Notes under the pieces: model-generated
The model's database searches: none
The model's input: the letters and a program-made list of their open reading frames with translations, nothing else
What the model was told of the DNA's origin: nothing
Part shown: one piece after another, positions 54,387-63,281 of the stretch
Numbering within the stretch: the stretch's first letter is position 1
Layout of the letters: every line of letters starts with the position of its first letter
Translations under genes and position numbers: made by a program
Origin: Rhodanobacter glycinis
GTDB lineage: Bacteria > Pseudomonadota > Gammaproteobacteria > Xanthomonadales > Rhodanobacteraceae
DNA length: 64,000 bases
Reading direction: 5' to 3'
Assembly: GCF_006438785.1 (NCBI RefSeq)
Contig: NZ_RCZB01000002.1
Location: 62,001 to 126,000, forward strand

Positions 54387-54695
54387 TCAGTAGTAGCGCG
54401 GGATCGGTCCGAGTTGCGGCGTCATCCGGTCGCGCAGGTCGAACGTCACCTCATCCACATAGCACCAGCCCCAGCCTTCCGGTGGGTCGTAGCCTTCGAT
54501 GATCGGATGCCCGGTGCCGTGAAAGTGTTTGGTGGCGTGGCGGTTCGGCGAATCGTCGCAGCAGCCGACATGCCCGCAGGTGCGGCACAGGCGCAGGTGC
54601 AGCCAGACATCGCCGGACTGCAGACATTCTTCGCAGCCGCGCGCGCTGGGCGTGACATCCTGAATGCCGTCGAGATGGTTGCATCGATTGGCCAT
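54387..54695 (-). CDS. UBP-type zinc-finger protein
   Basis: 102 residues from ATG 54695. The zinc finger is clear: CNHLD, GCEECLQSGDVWLHLRLCRTCGHVGCCDDSPNRHATKHFHGTGHPI, holding the Cys/His ligands of the ZnF-UBP fold that in eukaryotes binds free ubiquitin C-termini. Bacterial versions are small stand-alone proteins of unknown function. It lies upstream of the 53470-54369 gene on the same strand. Confidence 0.88.
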   Translation of the reverse strand: MANRCNHLDGIQDVTPSARGCEECLQSGDVWLHLRLCRTCGHVGCCDDSPNRHATKHFHGTGHPIIEGYDPPEGWGWCYVDEVTFDLRDRMTPQLGPIPRYY

Positions 54696-54802
54696 CGAGA
54701 GACTCCATAGAGATCCGGAAAGGCCGCCGGTGCATGAAGGCAAGGGCGGGCCGGACGTTTATCATAGGCCGACTTTCGGCTTCTGTTCCGATAGGACCAC
54801 GC

Positions 54803-55540
54803 GTGGATGAAAAGGTTGACCGCATGTTGCAATTGATCGGTTTCGACGGCGACGACACGCTGTGGCACAGCGAGGGTTATTACCGGCAGGCGAACGAGGA
54901 GTTCGCGGCGATCGTCGGGGGCTACGTCGACCTGGCCGACAGCCACGTCCACGACAGCATGCTGGCGACCGAGCGGCGCAATCTGCAGCTGTTCGGCTAC
55001 GGCGCCAAGGGCATGACCCTGTCGATGGTGGAAACCGCGATCGCGATCACCGGAGGACGCATTTCCACCGCCGACATCCATCGGCTGGTGGAGATCGGCA
55101 AGACCGTGCTGCAGCATCCGGTGGAACTGTTGCCGGGGATCCGCGCAGCGGTCGAGGCGGTGGCCGAGCACCATGCGGTGGTGCTGATCACCAAGGGCGA
55201 CCTGTTCCATCAGGAGAAGAAGGTCGCGCAATCCGGACTGGCCGGGCTGTTCCGGCGCATCGAGATCGTGTCGGAGAAGAACGCGGACACCTACCGGCGC
55301 GTGCTGGCCGAGTTCGACCTGCAGCCGGCGCAGTTCGCGATGGTCGGCAATTCGCTGCGCTCGGACATCGAGCCGGTGGTGCGCCTCGGCGGCTGGGGCG
55401 TGCACCTGCCGTATCACGTGACCTGGGCACATGAGCTGGAGCACGGTCTGGGCGAGGACGAGCAGCACGTGGTCACGGTGGATGCGCCATCGTCGATACC
55501 GGCCGCGATTGCGCAGTTGCGTGAACGGGCCGCGGCCTGA
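54803..55540 (+). CDS. HAD family hydrolase
   Basis: 245 residues from GTG 54803, which has AGGA seven bases upstream; ATG 54824 is an alternative. HAD motif I is GFDGDDTLWH (nucleophile Asp). Motif II/III is LITKGD with the catalytic lysine, and motif IV is MVGNSLRSDIEP. There is a helical cap of about 100 residues. Cytoplasmic phosphatase or dehalogenase; the substrate is unknown. It lies divergent from the UBP zinc-finger gene. Confidence 0.88.
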   Translation: MDEKVDRMLQLIGFDGDDTLWHSEGYYRQANEEFAAIVGGYVDLADSHVHDSMLATERRNLQLFGYGAKGMTLSMVETAIAITGGRISTADIHRLVEIGKTVLQHPVELLPGIRAAVEAVAEHHAVVLITKGDLFHQEKKVAQSGLAGLFRRIEIVSEKNADTYRRVLAEFDLQPAQFAMVGNSLRSDIEPVVRLGGWGVHLPYHVTWAHELEHGLGEDEQHVVTVDAPSSIPAAIAQLRERAAA

Positions 55541-55603
55541 ATCACGGCCCGCGTGCAACCATGGCGGTAGTCACCAGGTTCATCCGATTCGAAGCGCTAC
55601 ACC

Positions 55604-56566
55604 ATGCACGCTTTGCTGTTCGACAAGTTCGGTGGTCCCGAGGTGTTGCGCTGGGGTGAACGACCCGATCCGATCCCCGCGCCGGGTCAGGCGCTGCTAC
55701 GCATGCGCAGCGTCGGGCTGAATTTCGCGGACGTCTACCGGCGCAACGGCAACTATCACCTGAGTGGTACGGCGCCCTGGGTCCTGGGTTACGAAGGCGC
55801 GGGAGTGATCGAACAGGCGGCTGCGGGCGACCAGCTGTTTCCGGTCGGCACACGGGTCGGTTTCGCCGACATGCCGCAGGCAAATGCCGAGCTGGTCGCG
55901 GTGGATATCGACAAGCTGATTCCACTGCCGGACGACATCACGTTCGATACCGCCGCCGCGACGCTGTTGCAGGGACTTACTGCGCAGTACCTGGTGACCG
56001 ACAGCTACAAGGTCCGGCGCGGTGACGTGGCGGTGGTGCACGCGGCGGCCGGCGGTGTGGGCCAGCTGCTGGTACAGATGTTGAAGGTACGGGGAGCGAC
56101 CGTGCTGGGTGTGGCGTCCAGTGCATCGAAACGCGCCGCGGTGTTGGCAGCCGGCGCGGACGCTGCGTGCGGCTACGACGATCTTCCGGCGCAGGCGAAG
56201 CAACTGGGTGCAGGCCGGGGTGCCGACGTGGTCTACGATTCGATTGGCCGCACGCTCGGCGACAGCCTCGCCGCGGCGCGCATCGGCGGCACGGTGGTGT
56301 TCTACGGCATGGCGGCGGGCGATCCGGATCCGGTCGATCCGCGCCTGCTGATGGATCGTTCGCTGACGCTGACCGGTGGCGATCTGTGGAACGTACTGAC
56401 CAGTGCCGCGATCCGCCGTGAGCGCGCAGCGGCGCTGTTCGCGCAGATCCGTGCCGGTAAGCTGCGGCCGAACATCGCAGCCCGCTTTGCACTCAGCGAT
56501 GGCGGCAGCGCGCATGCGTATCTGGAAAGCCGTGCGGCGATCGGCAAGGTACTGCTGACACTGTGA
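55604..56566 (+). CDS. Quinone oxidoreductase family protein (zinc-free MDR)
   Basis: 320 residues of the medium-chain dehydrogenase fold: LRMRSVGLNFADVYRRNGNYHL, GYEGAGVIEQ, the NADPH-binding VVHAAAGGVGQLLVQMLKVRGATVLGVASSASK, and FYGMAAGDPDPVDP. Zinc-binding cysteines are absent, as in quinone oxidoreductase (qor-like). It reduces quinones or enones with NADPH; the physiological substrate is unknown. It starts 64 bp after the HAD gene and may be co-transcribed. Confidence 0.92.
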   Translation: MHALLFDKFGGPEVLRWGERPDPIPAPGQALLRMRSVGLNFADVYRRNGNYHLSGTAPWVLGYEGAGVIEQAAAGDQLFPVGTRVGFADMPQANAELVAVDIDKLIPLPDDITFDTAAATLLQGLTAQYLVTDSYKVRRGDVAVVHAAAGGVGQLLVQMLKVRGATVLGVASSASKRAAVLAAGADAACGYDDLPAQAKQLGAGRGADVVYDSIGRTLGDSLAAARIGGTVVFYGMAAGDPDPVDPRLLMDRSLTLTGGDLWNVLTSAAIRRERAAALFAQIRAGKLRPNIAARFALSDGGSAHAYLESRAAIGKVLLTL

Positions 56567-56606
56567 GATATCGCAGCGCGGTGCCTCATGCACACCGGGC
56601 GCGGGC

Positions 56607-56885
56607 TCATTCCGCGATGTCTGCCGGCTTGTCGTCGTCGAAGCCGGTATAGCCCTCGGGGAAGATCGGCGTGCCATCGTCTTCCAGCCCGAGCATGTCG
56701 GCCAGCGCCTTGGCGGCGGCGGTCTCGGCGACGGTCTTGTCGCGAAAGCTGCGGTTTTCGCAGATCGCGAAATACATCGGGAAACCGTTCCCGCGCGGAG
56801 TGACCGCGAGATATGCCGTGTAGCGCGAGCCTTCGAGGGTGGCGCCGGAGCGGGCCAGGTAGTTGTCGAACTCGCGCTCGGCCAT
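56607..56885 (-). CDS. Small hypothetical protein
   Basis: 92 residues from ATG 56885, chosen because a GAGGTG site lies eight bases upstream; two further in-frame ATGs lie close by. It shows MAEREFDNYLARSGATLEGSRYTAYLAVTPRG, DKTVAETAAAKALADMLG and GTPIFPEGYTGFDDDKP. The AAAKALADMLG helix resembles the end of dsRNA-binding-like folds, but this is only a suggestion. No family recognised. The gene is divergent from the PIN-domain gene with a short shared upstream region. Confidence 0.65.
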   Translation of the reverse strand: MAEREFDNYLARSGATLEGSRYTAYLAVTPRGNGFPMYFAICENRSFRDKTVAETAAAKALADMLGLEDDGTPIFPEGYTGFDDDKPADIAE

Positions 56886-56949
56886 GGTCATCACCTCGAT
56901 CGGAAAGCGTGCAGTGTATCGCGTGGCCCGGTTGCCTCATCATGTCGCA

Positions 56950-57405
56950 ATGACCGACGAACTTTCCGTGCCGCGCATCGTGCTGGACACCAACGTGTGC
57001 CTGGATATGTTCGTGTTCCATGAGCCGCAGTCCGCTGCGCTGCACGTGGCGATGCAGAGCCGCACGATCGAGGCGGTCACGCGTGCCGATTGCCGCGCCG
57101 AATGGCTGCGCGTGCTGCACTATCCGCAAGTGCCGGTCAGCGACGTCACGCGACCGGCGATCGAGGCGGCGTTCGATGCACTGGTTCGTTGCCTGCCCGA
57201 TGAGCTGGCAACGCCATCGGCCGATGGGCGACTGCCGCGCTGCGCCGATCCGGATGATCAGATGTTTCTGGAGCTGGCGCAGGCATCGGGTGCGCGCTGG
57301 CTGGTCAGCAAGGACAACGAATTGCTGAAGCTGGCGCCGCGTTGTGCCCGTGACGAGCTGTTCTGGATCGGTCTGCCGCAGGCGTGGTCGCTCCGCAAAG
57401 CTTGA
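56950..57405 (+). CDS. PIN-domain protein (putative toxin-type RNase)
   Basis: 151 residues from ATG 56950. The acidic PIN residues are visible in IVLDTNVCLDMFV (Asp), ADCRAEWLRVL (Glu) and CADPDDQMFLELAQASGARWLVSKDNELL (Asp residues), matching the COG1569 group. PIN proteins cleave RNA and often act as toxins; here no antitoxin gene is adjacent on the same strand. It may be a stand-alone nuclease. Confidence 0.88.
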   Translation: MTDELSVPRIVLDTNVCLDMFVFHEPQSAALHVAMQSRTIEAVTRADCRAEWLRVLHYPQVPVSDVTRPAIEAAFDALVRCLPDELATPSADGRLPRCADPDDQMFLELAQASGARWLVSKDNELLKLAPRCARDELFWIGLPQAWSLRKA

Positions 57406-57469
57406 GCGTCGCATCGCCGGCGGTCCGGTCATGTGCTGTACTTGAGCGCCCACCTGTCGAGGTGCGCTC

Positions 57470-57658
57470 ATGCTTACGCCCTGCAGCATCGACTGCCCGT
57501 ACTGCGGCGAGTCGATCGATATCCTGATCGACGCGTCGATCCGCAGCCAGCAATACATCGAGGATTGCCAGGTGTGCTGCCGACCCATCACCTTGCGGGT
57601 GGAGATCGACGCCGAGGGCGAACCGCAAGTGCATGCGTCGGGTGAGAACGAGGCCTGA
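57470..57658 (+). CDS. CPXCG-type cysteine-rich small protein
   Basis: 62 residues. The first pair is CPYCGE and the second is CQVCCRPI, separated by about 20 residues, matching the family of CPXCG-motif proteins in gammaproteobacteria (zinc-ribbon type, unknown role). Ends in a charged tail (EGEPQVHASGENEA). Start ATG 57470 with GAGGTG upstream. Confidence 0.87.
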   Translation: MLTPCSIDCPYCGESIDILIDASIRSQQYIEDCQVCCRPITLRVEIDAEGEPQVHASGENEA

Positions 57659-57661
57659 CTT

Positions 57662-58312
57662 TCAGATGGCGAGGTTCGCCGACTCGATGAGGGCGATGCC
57701 GCGGGCCTGCAGCGTGGCGCGGGTGGCGTCGTCGCTGGTCGGTGTCACCGGGCGGCTGAGATCCCACAGCAGGCTGGCGCGAACGCCGAGTTCCACGGCG
57801 TCCTGCGCGGTCCACAGCACGCATATGTCGCGCGCCAGTCCGCATACGAACACTTCATCCACGCCGCGTTCGCGCAGCCAGCCGGCCAGGCCGGTGCTGG
57901 GACGCGCGCCTTGCGGCCCGTGGTTTTCGCGAAAGCCGCTGTAGGAGTCCACGGCCGGGTCGCTACCCTTGCGGACTACCGCATCGAGCGCCGTCCAGTC
58001 GATGCCCGGATGCAGCTCGGCGCCAGGCGTGCCCTGCACACAGTGATCCGGCCACAGCGTCTGCGGCTGACCGTGCAGCGCGATCTGCTCGAACGGTGCG
58101 CGACCCGGATGCGAGCTGGCGAACGAGATATGCCCGCGTGGATGCCAGTCCTGGGTGGCAACGACGTGAGAAAACACGCGCGAGCGCAGCAGGCGGTCGA
58201 CACCCGGCACGATCGCCTCGCCCTGGTGGCAGGCGAGCGTGCCGCCGGGCATGAAGTCCGGTTGCACGTCGACGACGATCAACGCGGCATGGGGCGAGAG
58301 GGTGCGGCTCAT
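57662..58312 (-). CDS. pncA: Nicotinamidase
   Basis: 216 residues from ATG 58312. Isochorismatase-fold nicotinamidase that converts nicotinamide to nicotinate in NAD salvage. The catalytic triad is visible: Asp in ALIVVDVQPDF, Lys in VVRKGSDP, and Cys in CGLARDICV. Metal ligands lie in ATQDWHPRGHISF, and the substrate loop in WPDHCVQGTPGAELHP. Length matches PncA. It converges on the CPXCG gene, with 3 bp between stop codons. Confidence 0.93.
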   Translation of the reverse strand: MSRTLSPHAALIVVDVQPDFMPGGTLACHQGEAIVPGVDRLLRSRVFSHVVATQDWHPRGHISFASSHPGRAPFEQIALHGQPQTLWPDHCVQGTPGAELHPGIDWTALDAVVRKGSDPAVDSYSGFRENHGPQGARPSTGLAGWLRERGVDEVFVCGLARDICVLWTAQDAVELGVRASLLWDLSRPVTPTSDDATRATLQARGIALIESANLAI

Positions 58313-58421
58313 GCTGGGGTTCCGCGGGTGGGCAGGGCGAGAGTCTAGCGCGGTGGCGCCGAGGTCGAATGGCGGTGCAGGCATAATGGGATGGGCAACG
58401 ACAGACGGAAGCCGCGGCAAC

Positions 58422-58805
58422 ATGCATTACGACCAGAGTTGGATGGGCTACGGCATCGTCGGTGGGTTGGAAGCTGGAGCCATTTCGGTGCTGGCCGGAT
58501 TGCTGCTGTTCGGCCTGTTCCACTGGCTGGGCCGACGCCATGACTGGAGTTACGGCCCGCAGATCGGCTGGTCGTTCCTGCTGGCGACGGTGCTGACGGC
58601 CAGCGGCGATCTGTGGGACCTGTTCTATTTCAACTACGCACGACTGCAGTCGCTGCAGCTGCTCAAGGCCAAGCTGGCGCAGGTGCATGACCCGGATGGC
58701 ATCGGTACGCGGGTGTTGTGCGAATTGTTGGGCGTGGCGCTGGGTGTCTACATCGGCTGGGTTTTGTGCAGCCGTCGGCGCGGCGACGGACGCGGGTCTG
58801 ATTGA
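58422..58805 (+). CDS. Hypothetical membrane protein
   Basis: 127 residues. Three hydrophobic helices at about 13-36, 46-63 and 99-114. Short polar loops with aromatic residues (SGDLWDLFYFNYARLQ). No family recognised. It is divergent from pncA and convergent with the esterase gene. Confidence 0.72.
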   Translation: MHYDQSWMGYGIVGGLEAGAISVLAGLLLFGLFHWLGRRHDWSYGPQIGWSFLLATVLTASGDLWDLFYFNYARLQSLQLLKAKLAQVHDPDGIGTRVLCELLGVALGVYIGWVLCSRRRGDGRGSD

Positions 58806-58826
58806 GGCATCGGCACCGGCCGGCTT

Positions 58827-59621
58827 TCAACGGGTTGCCGGGGCAGGCGGCAACCGGTGCGCGAACATCCACGGCCATAGTTCAGCGGTGGCATAGGCCG
58901 CCTCCCATGAGCCGTGCCCGACACCGGGGAACTCGGTGTAACGGACATCGTCGCCACGCGTCTTGAGGGCAGCGTGCATGCGCTGCGATTCTTCCGGCGG
59001 CACCACATCGTCGATGGCGCCGTTGAAGATCCACACCGGCAGTTTGCCGATGTGTGCGGCAACCCAGGCATAGGGATCGGCGACATCGGCAGGAACGCCC
59101 TGCACGTGCAACCGGTCGCTATCGTTGGGATGGCGAATGCCGCCGCAGATGATCGCGGCAGCGGCGAACATGCCGGGATGATCCAGCGCGATCTGCCACA
59201 AGCCGTAGCCGCCCATCGACAGGCCGGTGAGGTACAGCCGTTGGCGATCGCCGTGGTAAGTCGCGATGCTGGCGTCCAGCGCCTGCAGCGCCATCTGCTC
59301 GATTTCGCCGCTCCAGGCGCTGTCTTGCGGTGCCTGCGGAATCACCACAACAGCCCGGAAATCCTTGCCGTGCCGCCTGAGCCACGGCGGCAGGCCCTGG
59401 CTGAGCTGGCTCTGGTTGTCGCTGCCGCGCTCGCCGCTGCCGTGCAGGAACAGCACCACCGGCCACGAGCGTTTGGCCGTCCAGCCGTCCGGAACGTATA
59501 CCTGGTAGCGATACGTCTTGCCGTGCAGGTCGAGCGAGTGCTCGACAAAGCGCGCGGGCGCGCCGGCATGGCTGGCGAGGCTGGCGGTCATCATGAAAAG
59601 CAGGGCAGTGAGGTAGCGCAT
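58827..59621 (-). CDS. Secreted alpha/beta-hydrolase esterase (LpqC/PHB-depolymerase-like)
   Basis: 264 residues with a signal peptide (MRYLTALLFMMTASLASHAGA). Catalytic residues: Ser in GLSMGGYG, Asp in NGAIDDVVP, His in GVGHGSW; oxyanion block VVLFLHGSGERG. This is the poly(3-hydroxybutyrate) depolymerase/feruloyl-esterase-like clan. In the periplasm it could act on esters of plant or cell-wall material. Substrate unknown. Confidence 0.88.
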   Translation of the reverse strand: MRYLTALLFMMTASLASHAGAPARFVEHSLDLHGKTYRYQVYVPDGWTAKRSWPVVLFLHGSGERGSDNQSQLSQGLPPWLRRHGKDFRAVVVIPQAPQDSAWSGEIEQMALQALDASIATYHGDRQRLYLTGLSMGGYGLWQIALDHPGMFAAAAIICGGIRHPNDSDRLHVQGVPADVADPYAWVAAHIGKLPVWIFNGAIDDVVPPEESQRMHAALKTRGDDVRYTEFPGVGHGSWEAAYATAELWPWMFAHRLPPAPATR

Positions 59622-59704
59622 GCGGGGAGAGCCATGGCGGGGTGCTCCAGTTCATGATGATGCGGCGCCGTGGGCAAGCCGCAGCGCAGCATGCGCGACA
59701 CCAC

Positions 59705-61096
59705 CTACAGCAGCGGATCGAACAGCCGCGCCACGTGCATCGCCACCCGGCGCAGGTACGGCGCGTCGCGGTACTCGCGTTCGTCCACGGCGCGGGCGTG
59801 GCTGAAGTCGGCCGTCAGCATCGCCGCCACGTCGGCGGCAAAGGCCCGATCGACGGCCATGGCGGCGACCTCGAAATTGAGCCGGAACGAACGGCTGTCC
59901 AGGTTCATGCTGCCGATGGCGGCGGTGTCGCGGTCGATCAGCAGCGCCTTCTGGTGCAGGAAGCCGGGCTGGTAGCGGAACACGCGGATGCCGGCGCGCA
60001 CTGCGTGATGGGCGTGCATGGTGGAGGCGAGAAACACGGTGCGGTGATCGGGTCGGGCGGGAATCAGCACACGCACATCGACTCCGCGCAGCACCGCCAG
60101 CTGCAACGCCGCGCGCACGGCGTGGTCGGGCACGAAGTACGGCGTGCTCAACCACACGCGCTGGCGCGCCGCGTTGATCGCCGCGGTGAAGAACAGCGAG
60201 CCGGTTTCCTGCGGATCGGCCGGGCCACTGGCCACGATCAGCGCGCTGGCATCGCCGTCGCCGGGTGGCGGCAGCAGCAGTGGCGGCGCGGCACCGGTGA
60301 TCCACTGCCAGTCATCGGCGAACAACTGCTGCAGGTCGGCCACCGCCGGTCCCTGCAGTTCCAGCTGGGTATCGCGCCACGGCGCCAGCGGCGGCTTCAG
60401 GCCCAGGTATTCGTCACCCACGTTGAGCCCGCCGACGAAGGCACGCGTGCCGTCCACCACCACGATCTTGCGATGGTTGCGAAAATTCAGCTGCAGGCGA
60501 TTGCGCCAGCGATGCGTGGCGAACCGATGGATTGCCACGCCGCCAGTGCGCAGTGTGGTGACGTAATGCCGCGGCAGCGCGTGGCTGCCGATGCCATCGA
60601 ACAACACGCACACGCGCACGCCGGCTGCCGCGCGCTCCAGCAATATCTGCTGCAGGCGCCGGCCGAGCGCGTCGTCGTGGATGATGAAGAACTGCACCAG
60701 CAGGCAGTACTCGGCCGCAGCCATCGCCGCCAGCATCACGTCGAACGCCGGTTCGCCGTCAATCAGCAAACGCAGCCGGTGGCCGCTGCGGAATGGTCGC
60801 CCCTGCAGTGCGCTGATCGCCGCGAAGCGGGCGCAGCCCGGATCGGCCGGCAGTGCGTCCGGGGCTGCGGGCAGGGCGTGCGATGGCTGTATCGGATGGG
60901 CGACGCGGTAACCGAGGAAGCGGCTGGAGCCCAGATACAGGTATGGTAGCAGGGTCGCGTAAGGCAGCAACATCAGGCCGAGTGCCCAGCCGATCGCACC
61001 CTGCGGCGTACGCGCGTGCATCACCGCATGCATCGCCGCGAACACGCCCAGCAGATGCAGCAGAACGATGCCGGTGGTGAGTGCGCTGGCGGTCAT
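59705..61096 (-). CDS. cls: Cardiolipin synthase / phospholipase D family
   Basis: 463 residues with two N-terminal TM helices (LHLLGVFAAMHAV; IGWALGLMLLPYATLLPYLYLG). Two HKD motifs, HRKIVVVDG and LHQKALLIDRDTAAIGSMN, mark PLD-type phosphatidyltransferases. This matches bacterial cardiolipin synthase, which joins two phosphatidylglycerols in the inner membrane. The exact Cls subtype is not determined. It runs on the same strand as the FAD protein gene, 19 bp after it. Confidence 0.92.
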   Translation of the reverse strand: MTASALTTGIVLLHLLGVFAAMHAVMHARTPQGAIGWALGLMLLPYATLLPYLYLGSSRFLGYRVAHPIQPSHALPAAPDALPADPGCARFAAISALQGRPFRSGHRLRLLIDGEPAFDVMLAAMAAAEYCLLVQFFIIHDDALGRRLQQILLERAAAGVRVCVLFDGIGSHALPRHYVTTLRTGGVAIHRFATHRWRNRLQLNFRNHRKIVVVDGTRAFVGGLNVGDEYLGLKPPLAPWRDTQLELQGPAVADLQQLFADDWQWITGAAPPLLLPPPGDGDASALIVASGPADPQETGSLFFTAAINAARQRVWLSTPYFVPDHAVRAALQLAVLRGVDVRVLIPARPDHRTVFLASTMHAHHAVRAGIRVFRYQPGFLHQKALLIDRDTAAIGSMNLDSRSFRLNFEVAAMAVDRAFAADVAAMLTADFSHARAVDEREYRDAPYLRRVAMHVARLFDPLL

Positions 61097-61115
61097 CGCG
61101 GGCGCTGCGGACCGG

Positions 61116-62498
61116 TCAGCCGGTCAGCAATTGATCGGCCAGGTGGCGGGCCTGCTGGCGAATCTCCGGCATCGCGGTGGATTCCCACAAGGTACCGCGC
61201 AGCAGACTGCCGATGGCGAAAACATGTGGCCAGTGCGTCGGGGTCTCCTGGGCGCCATCGCGCTGCAGATGGCCGTCCGTATCGGACAGCACGCCGAGAC
61301 CCAGCGGGTCGGGCGCGATGTGCGCGTTGGTCAGCAGCTGGCTGATCAGCCGATGCTGGGTCCGGCGCACGTCGGTGTTCAGGCCGACGGTCTGGATCAC
61401 CAGGTCCGCGGTCAGCGTATGCGTCTGGCCGGCCCGGACCAGAGTCAACTGCACGGCGTCGCCGGCGACCTCGACTGACTGCATGCGTCCGCGCTGGCGT
61501 TGCAGCCGGCCACCCTGTTCCAGTGCGGTGAGCGCTTCGCGCACCTGCGGCGGCATGCGGTGACGAGCGCGTTCCCACGCCCAGCGCGCATGACGCATGA
61601 AGCGCGCGCGCTGTTCCAGCGGCAGTTCGCCCCACAGGCCGGGCAAATGCGGCCGCAGGCTGTCGACGATGGTGCGCCATTCGCTGCCATGCTGCGTGAT
61701 TGTTTCGCGCAGCAGGCGTAGCCAGTGGCGGATATCCGGCGCGTCGCGCATGGCTTCGATCAGCTCGGCGCTGTCGTCGGCGGGCACGGCAGCTGCGTGC
61801 AGATGCGCCTCGGGCAGCAGGCCGTGGCGCGAGATTGCAATGAACGCGGTCTGCGGCCAGCGCGCGGAGAGTTCCAGCAACACGTCGACCGCGGTCAGCC
61901 CCAGCCCGATCAGCACCACCTTGCGCGGCGGCTCCGGCCACGCATCGCGATGGGCCAGCAGACGCCACGGATCCACCACGTAGCGACCGCAGTCCAGCGC
62001 CGCGGTACTGACCCCCGGTAGCGGCTGCGGCGGCAGCGCACCCAGCGCCAGCACGGCAGCGTCCACACGACGGCTCTCCTCGCCGTGGATCACGGTGACG
62101 CCGTCGCGCTCAGGCACCAGCGCATCGACCGCGAACGGAATGATGTTCACGTCATGGCCATGCGCGTTGCCTTGCTGGAGTGCGCGCGCCACTTCCGCCT
62201 CGAGGTAGTCGCCGTAACGGCGGCGGGGCAGGAAGTCGGTGCCGGCAATCGCCGGATCGTCACGCTGCACGAAATCCAGAAAGCCGCGTGGCTTGCCGGC
62301 GAACATGCTCATCGAAGCCGCCCGCACGTTCAGCAGGTGGCGTTCCGACGCGGTGCCGTAGGCCACCCCGCGTGCGGACGCCTCGCCGCCCGTATACCAG
62401 TCCAGATGCAGCGGCTGCGGCGGCTGGCGCTCCAGCATTTCGCTGAGCAGCGTGGCGGCCGCGGCACCGCCGCCGATGATGGCGACCCGTCGAAACAT
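61116..62498 (-). CDS. FAD/NAD(P)-binding protein (NAD_binding_9 type)
   Basis: 460 residues from ATG 62498 with AGGA five bases upstream. N-terminal FAD site VAIIGGGAAAATLLSEML, then WYTGGEASARGVAYGTASERHLLNVRAASMSMFAGKPRGF, a block of the FAD-NAD(P)-binding family, and a second nucleotide site IGLGLTAVDVLLEL near residue 180. The chemistry is unknown in this family. It lies 29 bp after the cysteine-dioxygenase-like cupin gene on the same strand, so the pair probably works in sulfur or thiol metabolism; this is an inference. Confidence 0.85.
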   Translation of the reverse strand: MFRRVAIIGGGAAAATLLSEMLERQPPQPLHLDWYTGGEASARGVAYGTASERHLLNVRAASMSMFAGKPRGFLDFVQRDDPAIAGTDFLPRRRYGDYLEAEVARALQQGNAHGHDVNIIPFAVDALVPERDGVTVIHGEESRRVDAAVLALGALPPQPLPGVSTAALDCGRYVVDPWRLLAHRDAWPEPPRKVVLIGLGLTAVDVLLELSARWPQTAFIAISRHGLLPEAHLHAAAVPADDSAELIEAMRDAPDIRHWLRLLRETITQHGSEWRTIVDSLRPHLPGLWGELPLEQRARFMRHARWAWERARHRMPPQVREALTALEQGGRLQRQRGRMQSVEVAGDAVQLTLVRAGQTHTLTADLVIQTVGLNTDVRRTQHRLISQLLTNAHIAPDPLGLGVLSDTDGHLQRDGAQETPTHWPHVFAIGSLLRGTLWESTAMPEIRQQARHLADQLLTG

Positions 62499-62527
62499 GG
62501 AATTCCTTGTATGTAGTGGCGTGTCGA

Positions 62528-63106
62528 TCAGCGGTGCAGACGGCCGGCGATGGCGCTGCGCTGCGGCTGCGCGATCCATCGTCCGGCCGGTTCCGCCTGC
62601 TCGTAGGCGAAATACCGTGCCAGATCGCCACCATAGACGTGAAGCGTCAACGCCGTATCGTAGCGGGACAGGTTGCGGCAACGATGCGCATGGTTCTGAT
62701 CGCCCTCGAACCAGGTACCGTCGCCCGGTCCGAGCCAGTCGCGGCCGCGCATGCGCAGGTCGCCCGAGACGGGGTCGCGTGCATACGACTGTACTTCCAG
62801 CGCGCCATGCAAGGTCATTTCCAGGCCCCACAATCCCGCATGGTCGTGCACCGGGGTGAGGTGGTTCGGCGGCCACGCCATCACCAGCACGCTGATCGAT
62901 GGCATGCTGCGTTCGGCCAGCAGCCAACGCTCGAGGCCACGCTGGCGCGTACGCAAAGCGGCAAGTCGCACGGCCAGTGCAGCCCCGTCCTGATGTACCA
63001 CACGGCCGAGTTCGCGCGCCATCGAGGCGAGATCGGGTTGCCCGGCAGTGGCATGCTCGAGCGCGATCGCGCTCAGGGTTTTCAGGGTGTTCGGATGCTT
63101 GCCCAT
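62528..63106 (-). CDS. Cysteine dioxygenase-type cupin
   Basis: 192 residues. The cupin iron ligands are in TPVHDHAGLWGLEMTLHGALE (two His) and NHAHRCRNLS (third His). The rest fits type I cysteine dioxygenases, which oxidise cysteine or related thiols to sulfinates with O2. Substrate could also be 3-mercaptopropionate or mercaptosuccinate. It is the first gene of a likely operon with the FAD protein and cardiolipin synthase genes. Confidence 0.88.
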   Translation of the reverse strand: MGKHPNTLKTLSAIALEHATAGQPDLASMARELGRVVHQDGAALAVRLAALRTRQRGLERWLLAERSMPSISVLVMAWPPNHLTPVHDHAGLWGLEMTLHGALEVQSYARDPVSGDLRMRGRDWLGPGDGTWFEGDQNHAHRCRNLSRYDTALTLHVYGGDLARYFAYEQAEPAGRWIAQPQRSAIAGRLHR

Positions 63107-63281
63107 GCATGAAACCTGGCAGGGTGAATGGGCGTCAGTGGAGCATGCGTATCGTTAAAGACGCGTAAGCCGCCGGCGCTGCAAGCCCCCTCGGCGCGTG
63201 CGATCGCGTGCGATCGCGCCGTCACGCCGGCAGGGGGCAATCGTTGCCGCCGAACGCCCGGCCGGAGTGGCCGTGAACGGC

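Noticed and set aside
59642..60949. Plus-strand frame under cardiolipin synthase
   Set aside because: Antisense to a gene with two HKD motifs.
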